Shown here: one piece after another, positions 23,338 through 33,684 of the stretch
Numbering within the stretch: the first letter of the stretch is position 1
Layout of the letters: each line of letters opens with the position of its first letter
From: Mnemiopsis leidyi
Lineage: Eukaryota; Ctenophora; Tentaculata; Lobata; Bolinopsidae
DNA length: 46,368 nt
NCBI GenBank assembly: GCA_000226015.1
Contig: JH153031.1
Span: 300,129 to 346,496 of the forward strand
Direction: 5' to 3'
Translations under genes and position numbers: made by a program
The notes under the pieces: model-generated
The model's database searches: none
Seen by the model: only the letters and a program-made list of their open reading frames with translations
Told to the model about the DNA's origin: nothing

Positions 23338-24418
23338 TCACTTAGTTTTCCCTTTCTGTCGCTCGTCTCGCTGCTGATGAGACTTAATCCAGATGTTGTT
23401 TGCCTCGTAGCCGAGCCACGTCGCGACAAGGTGGCATATCGTAGTGAAGTTACTTTCTGTTCTGTAAGATTGCGGGTGCAATCAAGTTGACGTACGGTTA
23501 TTTTGTGCTTGTCGAAATTGTTTTCAGGCATTCAACAATCAAACATATGATCTAACTTTTTAGTTGTTTAGTTTAGCCATCTGATCACCAACTAAATTTG
23601 AGAATACTCAACTGAAACACCAAAGTGTAAACTCACTTGAAATAATGAAAGTTAGCCCAGATGTAACTGCCGAATGTAGCAAAGACGATAAGTTTGTTAC
23701 TCAGCACTGGATCGGCTGGAGAATGTACCCACATACGATAAGCAAACCCGACCATGGCACACCAGACGCCCGATATACCTATACACTGTACAAATACACA
23801 GATACCTGTAAGGGACAGGGTGTTAGTAGAATAGGTTGGGTTTGAGGGGTAATGATATACGTTTTCTTGCACCTATTGTCGGAAATATTTCATAACATTT
23901 TAACTGACATTTTTCACTTCCAGATATATCCAGTTTTCCAGGATTCCCATATGATGTTCACACCAAACGTACAACTGAAAAAGCCAGAAGAATCAGAACA
24001 GACAATGCAAAACTGCTCACAGCCTCCCATTAAACTGGTTCGATTAAATCAGAAAAGTATGATTGTCCTCACCTATCTGAACTCCGAACAATATGTAGAG
24101 ACAAGAGAAGGTAAACCAGCAAAAGTCGGGAATGGTGTTGAATACTCGTAACACAGTGAAACACCAACACAAAATGGACAGGAGGAGCATTCCATAATTT
24201 ATCTGGGAGATAATGGAGTAAAGGGAATAGAGTAGACTGCTTCTAAATTTAGCAATCGCCAATCTTGAAGTCAATCTCAATCAAAGTTGTAACGATTCTT
24301 ACTTGCAATTAAACTATTATCTTGCTTATGACAAATCACAAACCTGGATGTCTTGTTCGTTCCCATTGTATGTAAGTATAGCCCTAACTTGATCAAAGTA
24401 ATACTCTGCCGACTGCAT
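23338..24418 (-). CDS. Small multi-pass membrane protein, family not recognised
   Basis: Four exons, 24344-24418, 24073-24202, 23637-23805 and 23338-23461, join in phase (0, 1, 2) with good GT-AG sites and give 165 aa. The ATG at 24418 follows an in-frame TAG. Hydrophobic segments: INYGMLLLSILCWCFTVLRV, WFTFSCLYILFGVQIGICVF, VWCAMVGFAYRMWV and LIVFATFGSYIWANF, so about four membrane helices. A short acidic/aromatic N-terminus (SAEYYFDQ) and a basic lysine-rich C-terminus (RQKGKTK) flank them, suggesting a cytosolic tail. The FNTIPDFCW turn after helix 1 faintly recalls the TMEM220 pattern, but I would not assign it. Evidence for a real gene is the consistent splicing and clean hydrophobic pattern. 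Confidence 0.75.
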
Positions 24419-25484
24419 CCCTTCCTAAAATCACCATGTATCATAAAAGGTACGTACGTGGCCGAGTCAGACGAATGTAACTCGTATACCGCCCTATCTT
24501 CCTGTTTTCTTTACTTTATGACTTGAAGGAAGTGCCTCAGTAGCAGAACTGGTTGAGTTTTCCTCACAAGGAGTCAGACCACTACTTTTCAGTCATCATC
24601 GGCACGATGACAAGGATGGCGGCTAAAGTTTATAAATCTTCCAAACAAAACTTTCCTTGTGTTTCAATTATGATATTGAATAAAACAAAATAGTTAGAAC
24701 GTTTCAGAAATAACAACTAAGCAGTATTTCTGAATAAATAAATATCATTTCAAGTTATATGTTACATAATATGATACATTTGTAGATATATTGACTATCA
24801 ACTCTGAAGTTTAAAGTAATTTTAAGTTAAAAGTAATTTTATGAAAACATAATAAATAAAGCGTGCGTTTAGATCTGTACTGTAAAGAGATTGTTGTAAT
24901 GTAATTAAAACTTTATATAATGTTAATTTAAGATAAATGGTTCACATGTAGACTGCGTAGCTCAGCTTAATAACTTACGATGCAAAAAATCAAAAATGAT
25001 ACTTACTTTGTTATGTACATTTCACAAACAAATACTTAAATTTCGTGAGAGTTATTTACAAAGGAATATAAAAGTTTGGCAAAGCCAATCAAGATTGGCG
25101 TGCCTAACAAAATACAGGAGAAATACAGGAGAAATCATAGTTGTCTGATATGGTGATGGTGGGAATGGCTAAAAAACAAGAACCTAGAATCAAACATTTT
25201 CCAATTAAAACGATTTTCTTATAAATTTTCTTAAACCACTGTCCAAAAACAGATATCTGACAAACGAGAAAACAGCTTTTACACTGTACATGATCGTACA
25301 ATACAATGTACAATAAAGTGTACAATATTACAATGTTCAATACGATGTACAATACTTCTGCTCAACAAGGAAGATAGCATCGACCGCTGATAAGATTTAC
25401 TCTAGCCTTGTTTCTGGTCCGATATAATTGGAGCAATTTGTATACACCACTTGACGCAGGCGATAAGAAATCGTGGAGAATTTA
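24419..25484. other. Intergenic between membrane-protein gene and TBC1D19
   Basis: Should hold the promoter of the minus-strand membrane-protein gene. AAGGATGGCGGC at about 24616-24627 resembles a YY1-type site (AAGATGGCGGC). The rest is AT-rich without a recognised gene. Confidence 0.4.
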
Positions 25485-25680
25485 GTCACGTGACATAGCA
25501 GCTAAAAAGTCACGTGACAAAGCAGCTAAAACGTCACGTGATGTATCAGCTAAGAAGTCACGTGACATAGCAGCTAAATAGTCACGTGATGTACCAGCTA
25601 AGAAGTCACGTGATGTACCAGCTAAGAAGTCCCGAGATGAACCAGCTATGAAGTCCCGAGATGTACCAGCTATGAAGTCA
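25485..25680. repeat. 24-bp minisatellite with repeated GTCACGTGAC palindromes
   Basis: Eight copies of a unit of the form GTCACGTGACATAGCAGCTA plus a few A. The first six contain the palindrome TCACGTGA or a close form (E-box/M-box type); the last two are changed to TCCCGAGA. The array lies downstream of the TBC1D19 stop codon and is continuous with the next array, which shares the GTCACGTGACATAGCAG segment. It keeps an open frame of 68 codons on the minus strand that reads SRDFLAG-type repeats; I regard that as a by-product of the 24-bp period. Confidence 0.93.
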
Positions 25681-25971
25681 AGTGACATAGCAGTATTTCA
25701 GACAGGGTGAAGTATCCTGGCGTACAGACAGTATTGGAGGAGTGGTATAAGTCACGTGACATAGCAGTATTTCAGACTGGGTGAAGTATCCTGGCGTACA
25801 GACAGTATTGGAGGAGTGGTATAAGTCACGTGACATAGCAGTATTTCAGACAGGGTGAAGTATCCTGGCGTACAGACAGTATTGGAGGAGTGGTATAAGT
25901 CACGTGACATAGCAGTATTTCAGACTGGGTGAAGTATCCTGGCGTACAGACAGTATTGGAGGAGTGGTATA
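25676..25971 (-). repeat. 74-bp tandem array of the TBC1D19 terminal coding segment
   Basis: Four copies of about 74 bp. The rightmost (about 25898-25971) is the genuine coding end of TBC1D19 with its TGA at 25920-25922. The other three, further downstream on the minus strand, repeat the codons for the IPLLQYCLYARIL end and the stop region, with one or two substitutions each (for example CCCAGTCTGA versus CCCTGTCTGA). Confidence 0.93.
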
Positions 25972-28900
25972 ACTTTCAGACTGGACACGTCTTGGAGGAC
26001 AGCTTCAGCTTCCGAAGGTGTAGAAACCTGTTGGTAAAAAGTGTAACGTTACGGTAGTGCAATAATACAGCGAGTATAGCGTGTGTGTATCTTGTAAGTT
26101 GTGGTTATTCCTTAAGATATTGTTTAAATCATAATTCTGTACACTAGACATTTAACCTGAAAAATTGTGAGATTTTGTTGGTTCATATCTATATAGTTTC
26201 TGTACACCTGTACTGCCAATCTCAAATAAGTAATTAAATACTATAGCTTCCGACTAACTCAATAGTCATCCAAACTAGACAGTATTTAAATGCCTAAAGA
26301 GCTAGCCAGACTTATACTGTTCAACAGCCTGTTCAGAACAAAATATACCGCCTAGCTATAGGTTATCACTACGACTCAGCTCCACCACTTCATCATTGGC
26401 AAAACTACATGATGCGTCATGTGGTGTGACAAGTCTGTAGAAATTTCAGTTTTAGTAGAGTCTGTAGAAATGCCAATTTTAGTAGAGTCTGTAGAAATGT
26501 CAGTTTTAGTAGAGTCTGTAGAAATGTCAGTTTAAATAGAGTCTGTAGATACGACAGTTTAAATAGAGTCTGTAAATATGTCAGTTGAAGATTTTTCCCG
26601 TGCTATACCTTTGCTTGACTATGTCAAAGAATATGGCAAGACCGCTACATGATACAGCCCCGACATTGGCCGACGGCGACGGCATATGATTATTTCAACA
26701 CCTTAATAGGATTTAGGAGCTAAGGACGCTGGCAAAGCTAAAAAACGTGTTCAGGAGGCCGGCCATTCAAAGAATTGAGGAGAACACCCCAAATACATGT
26801 AAATATTTGTGCCTTTTTGTGCCGACCGCGCAATAAGGCATTAATATGGGTAACCGATAGAGTGGATGTTTGAAACATGTGTATTTTTGATCGTAAGTTC
26901 GTTTCGTGTGTACGTTTTGTGTGTTGTGTACGTACGTGCTCAGTCGTTCTCATGTTAAAAACGAAAATGTATATTATTGCACGCACATTGCCATGAATAA
27001 ATTTTAAGTTAAACTTAAAATAAACTGTTTAAGTTAAACTTAAATAAACTGTTTGAGTAAGGCCCGAGAATAAGAAAGATATAAAAGAAGGGTTAATAAG
27101 AATGAGTCGTACATTAGGTAAATATAAAATGATCTGGACAGTATGCTATATGATAAGGGTGGTAGCAGTTTGGAATTTATTGACTTTTTATGGTCCAGCA
27201 ATGAAAATTATCAATCTTAAGCAACACGACAATAAGATGTTAGACCATGACCAGCAATTTGAGGTTAAATTAGACAGTCGATCCGATGCGATGGTGGAAG
27301 CCCCAGTGCCCAATCAATCATTACAATTACACGGCAGAAAGCTACTGAAAGCTCTGTGTCTTTTCTGGCAGGAGGAAAACTTTGCCACAGTATAGCATTA
27401 ACAGATTAGTTTTATTGAGTTTCTTATCATCAATTAGGAAAAACAATAAGTTTAGCGATTTCACATTAGATTGAGAAAATTGTGTCACTGTTCAATTCGA
27501 CAGTGCGCGGTTTCATACCGCTCCACAAGGAGTAGCTTACTTCCATAAGATTGTTGCGTCTGAAAGCGAAGACTGCTACAGCTAACACAGGAAGAATCTC
27601 CAGAGTGTTGTAACCAATAATTCTGTCCCAAAGCAACAGGAGTTGTGCAGTCTCGAGGTAGCCTGGAGAAATTGTCGTGACGTCATCAGGCTGTGATATT
27701 TTCAGGCCGTGATGTTATCAGACTGTGATATTATCAGACTGTGATGTTATCAGGCTGTGATGTTATCAGGCTGTGATATTATCAGGCTGTGATGTTATCA
27801 GACTGTGATGTTATCAGACTGTGATGTTATCAGACTGTGATGTTATCAGACTGTGATGTTATCAGACTGTGATGTTATCTTGCTGTGATGTTATCAGACT
27901 GCGACGTCATCAGGCTGTTACATATTGCGTTGAATGGTCTATTCATGTCAAAAATTATGAGTTGCATTACCTGAGTTGAACATTTGGTTGTTACTTATCA
28001 ACTCCAGCGATTCTCAGGCACAAAAATTTGCAAACAGAATATAGCTCTACGGCTGTCTGCTATATAGGTATACAGTACGGGCTACATTAACATAAATCAC
28101 GACAAACCAGCAAAAGCGTGCATTATCCAAGTGAATGCATGTTTGAGAGGATGAGATCCCATCTCTCGGAGATGATAGAACAGTTGAGGCTGGTGTGTCT
28201 GTAACATTGTCTCAAACTGCTGACATAGTGACAGTATACCTGTAATTACGAAGAGTTTTTTTCAGGTTCTTTGATTTGTTAAAAGGTCCTTCGAGTTTTT
28301 TTTCGGTGTCGAGTTTTTTTGATTTCCGTCATTTTTGGTTTGATGTTACATAGTAAATAAATAAATGCTATACATTTAGTTTATCGCCTTAAAGCTCAAA
28401 TAGGAGTTAAGCTAGTAACCCAAATTTAATCCAAACTATCAAAGGCGATTCATAGGCAAAGTGCCGATTAACTTTTTGACATGATAAGATTTCAACATAT
28501 TTTTAAATGCTCGAAGGCTCCCATAGAATTAATTATCAACTTATTATTCACAGAACATTTTTTACATACTATTTAAGTACCTCTTCTGCATTTACTGTGA
28601 AAATTATGTTTCCTTAACGGTGAACAGCCCCAATTTTTGGTTCTCAGCCTGACCGAAATAACGATACTTCATCAGATTTTGAATTTGGGACGGTAGTTTT
28701 TTGTTTTGCTGTAGTCTATTTTTTATTTGTATTTTGTTACACCTGTACCCAGGCTTTTACAGTCATACTGAAGAAGCTCCTGGAAGATTCTAGATCTTTT
28801 TACGGAGACCCCCTCATTAAACCCTCAATCACAGTTTCCCGGTCATTCGGCTGAGTCGACCGAAGAAGATTGCATAGGCAAATGCCCTTAGCGCACTTCT

Positions 28901-31900
28901 CTAGGATTGGCGGATCTGGGAATCGAACCCCCGATCTCCTGCATAGAAAGTTGAGGTAGATACCACGACACCACCAACCCATAGTAGATGAGGAGCCCTG
29001 CCCTTAGTTGCAACGGTTTACTAAGATATTGCACAATTTGGAAACAAATTATACATTGAAGTCAATGAATGATAAAAATATGACCATTTACCAAAGTAGC
29101 ATTAAAACGAACAATAATAAAGATCATAGTTCCAAAGTGTACTTTTTCTCTGCAGTTGCTGTGAAAAGTCCACGTTTCTTCAGTTTACCATATTATCCAG
29201 TTTACAATCCAATTTCAGCGCTGAGGGTAGCACCAGGTTGAGGGAAACTTTCAGCGTCCCATGAGACGTAGATAGCGTAGTTCCCGTAGACAGGTCCACT
29301 CTTAAGGTGGTGTCCAGGTCCGTGGTCGGTACCCTGGAGTCTGACTTCCCTACAAGACTGCAGGGGGCAATCCTGGATGTTGGAGATGTCGTGAGGCCAG
29401 TCAGCGCCGTTTGGTGTGTTGGTCAGAGGGTTGCAAGCGTAGTTGTTTCCGAGTCCGTGGGTGTTGTCGTCGTTAGCGTTAACCTCTGAAAGGTGCCCTC
29501 CGGTAAGTGCTATTCTGCAGCCGTTGTCAGTGTACGCCCAGTTAAAGGCCAAGTCGCCGCCGACAGAGAATATGGGATCGTCTTCAAGGTTTTCAGCAGT
29601 GTCAGCGACAGACTCTTGGATAGGTCCACCGCTGGTTACGATCTGTCTTCCTGGGTTCATGTTGGGCAATCCGAATCTGGTGAGGAGAGATTCTGCGGAG
29701 GTTCTGAACTTGAAGACCTTGACGGCATCAACCACACCCTGCTGATGTCGAACAATGGCTATGTAGTTGGCTGGCTTGACCCAAACGTTCGCGCTCAGGT
29801 AGTCCTTAGTAAGTGCCTCATCTGCACTTCCAATGTCGACACCGGTTGCCCATCCGACTGTGTAACCAAAGATGTGGCCGTCAGCGGGGTTGATGTTCAT
29901 GCCAAGGTACCACGTTCCGCTGTTCTCCTTGTCACACTTGCTTGCGACCAACTCGTTAAGTTTGTCTTGCCCAGCTCCGACCTTGGACAGTTCACCTTGA
30001 AGAGCCTCGATCTTCTCTAAGAGTGCTGCGTGTCTGCTTTCTTGTGTCTCTCCCATAGTCTTCAGTTCATCCTTTATCGCACCGATCTCTGCTTGGAGCG
30101 CCTTTATCTGTTTACCACTTTTCCCAGCCAAAGCACTGCAGCTCAGTAGAGCTAGAACAATAATAGAGAACTTCATCTTGAGAATTAGATTTAGAAGTGA
30201 TCAACGTAGTATGATTGTTATAGTTTTTTATACTAAAGTAGCTAGACAGCTACATCGCCATGTTCTGATGAGGAGCAGGAGGGTATGTACCACAACTTGC
30301 TAGTTATTGGATCTGCATTAACTTTTTAGTAAAGCCGGGATGGGTACTGCACAAGACTCAGGGCAATGACACCTAGGGCAAGAACATTCGCGATTTAACC
30401 TTGTTAGGAGAAGTTTCATGAGGAAAGTAGCTGCTCGTTTCTTGCTGAGAAGTGAGATCGTTCGTGATTCAATCAGTTTCATGAGGTAGCCCCTAGTTTC
30501 TCTGACGCTACTAGTAGCTTTTCTACGCCGCACTAGGCTCATGGAGTGTCATATTAGCTTATTAGCTCCACTGCAATTCTACATAGCGGTGAATATATAA
30601 ATTTATTTTGGCTTAACGTTTTCATGAGGTTGCCAAGAATTGTAAAAATAAAATATGGTTGTAAGTTAAAATAAGGGCAGAATTTGCCGTTGTAAGATTA
30701 AGTTTTGGATAAGTGTTATTAATATTTTAAATTTATAAACTAAATTGAAAATGAAATAAGTAATGACATGAAGGTGATTGCAACCCAGAATGCAATTCAA
30801 GGTATTGCAAATCTCAAATTTCGGGCCGTTTTGGGTTTTTTGCTTTTCTCCATTTTGTCCGTTGTTCGGTTTTTGGTTTTTTTTCAAGTTTTTTTTCAAG
30901 GTTTTTCAAGCCCCTGTAATATTAGGAGGCTTTAAAAGCCCCTGTAATATTAGGACTTAGGAGGCTTTAGGTAGTTTTAAATCGTGATTAATTAATGATC
31001 CCTAATTTTGGTTTCTATCTAGACATTAAAAAATGAAATGTATTCTTAAGTTTCGAAAAATAAGCTATAGGTACACACTAGAGCAAATTTCAAACCTCGA
31101 ACAGTTTTTAACGGTTTTGTGCGGTTATGTACCATCCTAAAGTACCGTCAGCGAGTTACAGATTCGAGGAAAAGAGTTATTCTGAAAACGAAATACTCTT
31201 TTTACTGATCATTAGAGGCATATGAGGTGTTTCCTGAAAGCAAATCTTACCTTGAGGGTGACTGGAGAGGGAGTGAAGGCGGAAGAAGAACCGGGTGTAG
31301 AGCGCCTTAAAGACATTGTAGAGGATAACGGGATCGCTCCAGATGAAGCACATGGGCGCCAGGAAGAGGGAGAAGCCGTGGAAGGGGATGATACCGTTAG
31401 GGGGATACACCACTGTGTGGTCTGTTTCACCTAGACAAGGTAGAGGGAGCTCTGGAATGAGAGAGCATGCAAAGAGGGCATGTCATGCACGACATGCGGG
31501 TATTAACATGCACAAAAATGTCAACATGCAAAGAAATTTCTCAAAATTATCATGCAAGGAAATTTTGTGTTTACCCTAAACATTTTTAAAACATGACGTT
31601 AAATTTTAATTGGATGATTATTTTAACTTCCATTCTTTAACAATAAACTTACAGCCAAAAGGAAGTATCTACAATTACTTTAAAATTTAAACTTACCCAT
31701 GTTGTTGCGGGTATAAGCATGAGGAGGGCTAGCTGAGGTTCTTTTAAAATGATCGAGAAACTGAGTGTCCCTGCTGAAACAAAGCAAAATCTGCACCACC
31801 AAATCTTCGAACACGAAGTAGGCTTCGTGATTTCCAGCTGTTAAACGAACATCTTGGAGAAACAGTCGGTCTACGAGAAGTTCATACCTGAAGGTATTTC

Positions 31901-33684
31901 GTAATCAGACCGCACCTTTGTTTTAAATCTGTAATTTACAATCTAAAATTAAGTAACTAAAAACTAAGTAGTTTATCTAATACTGCTGTCTGACAGAGAT
32001 AGCAAATTTGAAACAGTGAATATTTGATAGGTGGAGAGTGAAAAAACAGAGATACTAACTTAAAAACGCTGGCTTTAAGCTGGTTGTAATACTGATAAGA
32101 CAGAGGAGAATTGTCGACCCCCAGGGCAAGTAACCAGATGTCTCCCCGCTGTGTGGGATAGCAGCCTTGTTGGAGGTACCGCTGCGCAGTAGGAGTGTAC
32201 CCCAGCTGCACCGTCTGCAGATACACAGATTATCTTTTAAGTCAAATGATTGGTTCAGATTCAGACATCAGATCATCAACTCACTTAGTGTTATTTTAGG
32301 GTAAATGGTAGAAAAACTAAAGAATCCTGGACCCTGGTTTACTCACTTTGACTCCAAGCCGTTGCCACTCCGGATTAGGGCCTTCAATGTCATCAGCTCC
32401 AGTCTGGAAGTGATGTGTAGAGAGGTTACTGAAGAGGACTCTGAGCTGCTGCGTCGTCTTAAGATGTAGGCGGACCTGAAATTATAGTTCACAATAATCG
32501 CCACCCACACCTAGAACATACATGTGCTTACAAGTTAGTCTAAATGAGTCTTGACTATACAGCTTCGCACGTAGATTACCTGAATAAGTCCCCAAACAGA
32601 AGTTCCAGACCGCTCATTAACATCGGAATAGTCGTATATTTTAGCGGTGTAGTTAGGAGAGGAGAGAGAAGTGAGAACCTCCATGAAATCTTTAGGAGCG
32701 TACACAGGTCGAATATCCCCCATGTTCTCATCGCTGAACGCCATGTCTTTCCACTTCTGGGTAAAGTCAGCTTGCTCACGGATTGTGCGCATGCGCGCAA
32801 GAGGAATGTTCTTCTCTGTGCACATTGTGTTGATGCTTTTCAGTATGCGCTTCTCCCAGCGTGCCTAGAAATACTAACGTATATTTCAACTGTTCGTGTT
32901 CCAAATATTCAAATATAAGCAAACCCTGTGCTTGGAATTAGATTAAAACATTGTCAGTGGGTACGGGTACGGACAAAATGATTATCGTTTTAAACATGTT
33001 AAAGTAAAAAATCAGTTGAAATCAACTTTGTCGACACAGCTACAGCCTACAGACATGTTCAATCAAAAAAGTCAACAAACTTGAAACATATCGAGGTAAG
33101 GTAGAAAAAAATGGGAGAGATGGATACTAAGGAAACCTCAACCCGTAAGTGATGACCAACCTGAGCGTTCCTAATGAAAGACATGGGTTCTTTAAGAGTT
33201 TCAGGTGGGGTTATGGGGTGAGAAGGTGGAGTGTGTGTCATCAGGTACATAAACACCACATTCCTTACTTTGATATCCCAACCTGACTCCTTCATGAACA
33301 CCTGAACAGAAGACTATTCAATTGTGAGCAGTGGTTAGGTTGCTAGAGAACTTGGCGAAGTTAGCAAAGAAGTGCTTGCAATACGTTAAAACCGTTAACA
33401 TAAACTAAGGTATATTACAAGAAGGGTATTTGTGGAGACTGAAGAGGTAACGTTTTTTATTCAATCTCCTTCGTGAGTTGACAAAGACAACTTGTCATGC
33501 TAGTCTACAATACTGTACATGAACAACTTACAGGGACAAGTCGCTTGATATCCTTAACATTGACAAAAGATTTGGAGAGTTCATCCTGAACAGCCCTTTT
33601 TAGAGTCCAGCCAAGATCTGATGCCTGGATCACATTGATTATGTCCTTCACTAGACCCTCGTTACTTTGACTCCCTGCCACCAT
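25920..33684 (-). CDS. TBC1D19: TBC1D19, TBC (Rab-GAP-like) domain protein
   Basis: Ten exons: 33532-33684, 33161-33301, 32580-32864, 32347-32475, 32060-32214, 31697-31887, 31251-31430, 28108-28239, 27541-27662 and 25920-26027. All phases match, giving 531 aa (human 526). Signature segments: PPETLKEPMSFIRNAQ, RWEKRILKSINTMCTE, RPVYAPKDFMEVL, QILLCFSRDTQFLDHF, SASPPHAYTRNNMG, YPPNGIIPFHGFSLFLAPMC, TRFFFRLHSLSSHP, LLLLWDRIIGYNTLEILPVL and EAEAVLQDVSSLKVIPLLQ. The C-terminal half is the TBC domain; I see no canonical IxxDxxR arginine-finger motif, as in vertebrate TBC1D19, so GAP activity is uncertain. It lies 338 bp downstream of POLRMT in the same orientation. Intron 7 (28240-31250) contains another gene. 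The coding end has been multiplied in tandem. Confidence 0.96.
26432..26590 (-). repeat. 27-bp minisatellite in TBC1D19 intron 9 resembling repeated 3' splice sites
   Basis: Six copies of a 27-bp unit. On the minus strand most copies read CTGACATTTCTACAG or a one- or two-base variant, a branch-point-like CTGAC followed closely by a pyrimidine-rich run and CAG. No exon I can recognise follows. It lies about 400 bp upstream of the last TBC1D19 acceptor. Confidence 0.88.
27688..27920 (-). repeat. 16-bp minisatellite upstream of the TBC1D19 exon 9 acceptor
   Basis: About 14 copies of TGTGATGTTATCAGAC (plus strand). On the minus strand each unit supplies CTGATAACATCACAG, with a branch-point-like CTGATAAC and an AG. 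The array ends about 25 nt before the acceptor of exon 9 (exon start 27662), so it covers the zone where the branch point should be. Confidence 0.92.
28240..28721. other. TBC1D19 intron 7, right of exon 8
   Basis: AT-rich intronic sequence with T-rich runs (28255-28335). I see no gene or repeat. Confidence 0.5.
28722..28982 (-). mobile_element. tRNA-derived SINE in TBC1D19 intron 7
   Basis: On the minus strand it starts with a tRNA-like head (28904-28980): GGGTTGG pairs with CCAATCC as a 7-bp acceptor stem, an A-box-like GTGTCGTGGTA follows, then a B box, GGTTCGATTCC. The anticodon and D arms do not fold canonically, and a non-tRNA body continues to an A-rich tail at about 28722-28745. The last ~60 bp match the fragment at 8901-8998, consistent with a tail shared with a partner LINE. 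Confidence 0.82.
29202..30176 (-). CDS. Secreted coiled-coil protein nested in TBC1D19 intron 7, family not recognised
   Basis: An intronless ORF of 324 aa. Residues 1-17 are a typical signal peptide (MKFSIIVLALLSCSALA). Residues about 22-75 are a charged heptad-like coiled coil (IKALQAEIGAIKDELKTM ... LLEKIEALQGEL), probably an oligomerisation stalk. The remaining ~245 residues form a polar, glycine/asparagine-rich globular region with motifs WYLGMNINPADGHIFGY, FGLPNMNPGRQIV and HGPGHHLKSGPVYGNYAIYV, and six or so cysteines (including CPLQSC) able to form disulfides. A secreted trimeric or dimeric extracellular protein is likely; lectin, venom or matrix roles are all possible and none is shown by the sequence. 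Codon use is more GC-rich than the surroundings, as in a highly expressed gene. It is on the same strand as its host gene. Confidence 0.87.
   Translation of the reverse strand: MKFSIIVLALLSCSALAGKSGKQIKALQAEIGAIKDELKTMGETQESRHAALLEKIEALQGELSKVGAGQDKLNELVASKCDKENSGTWYLGMNINPADGHIFGYTVGWATGVDIGSADEALTKDYLSANVWVKPANYIAIVRHQQGVVDAVKVFKFRTSAESLLTRFGLPNMNPGRQIVTSGGPIQESVADTAENLEDDPIFSVGGDLAFNWAYTDNGCRIALTGGHLSEVNANDDNTHGLGNNYACNPLTNTPNGADWPHDISNIQDCPLQSCREVRLQGTDHGPGHHLKSGPVYGNYAIYVSWDAESFPQPGATLSAEIGL
30219..30232 (-). promoter_or_regulatory. TATA-like box of the nested secreted-protein gene
   Basis: Minus strand TATAAAAAACTATA, about 45-55 nt upstream of the ATG at 30176. The spacing would leave a 5' UTR of roughly 20-25 nt. 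This supports independent transcription of the nested gene. Confidence 0.6.
30240..31250. other. TBC1D19 intron 7, left of exon 7
   Basis: No gene recognised. There is a low-complexity T/G-rich patch (about 30825-30905) and a direct duplication of about 30 bp (AAGCCCCTGTAATATTAGGA, 30908-30956). Open frames here have no domain. Confidence 0.5.

Noticed and set aside
25482..25688. A 68-aa repetitive protein of SRDFLAG type
   Set aside because: The 24-bp period (a multiple of three) keeps any frame open; there is no splice support, and the array lies beyond the TBC1D19 stop.
26570..26665. A plus-strand exon beginning MSVEDFSRAIPLLDYV
   Set aside because: The frame looks protein-like for about 23 codons but then stops, has no partner exons, and sits at the edge of the 27-bp array within a minus-strand intron.
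25485..27920. CRISPR arrays
   Set aside because: The repeats are head-to-tail minisatellites without unique spacers and the genome is animal.
28904..28980. A functional tRNA gene
   Set aside because: The acceptor stem and B box are good, but the D and anticodon arms do not form properly and a SINE body with an A-rich tail continues downstream; it is a SINE head.
29307..30020. Plus-strand genes opposite the secreted-protein gene
   Set aside because: They are antisense shadows; the minus strand has signal peptide, coiled coil and promoter-like element.
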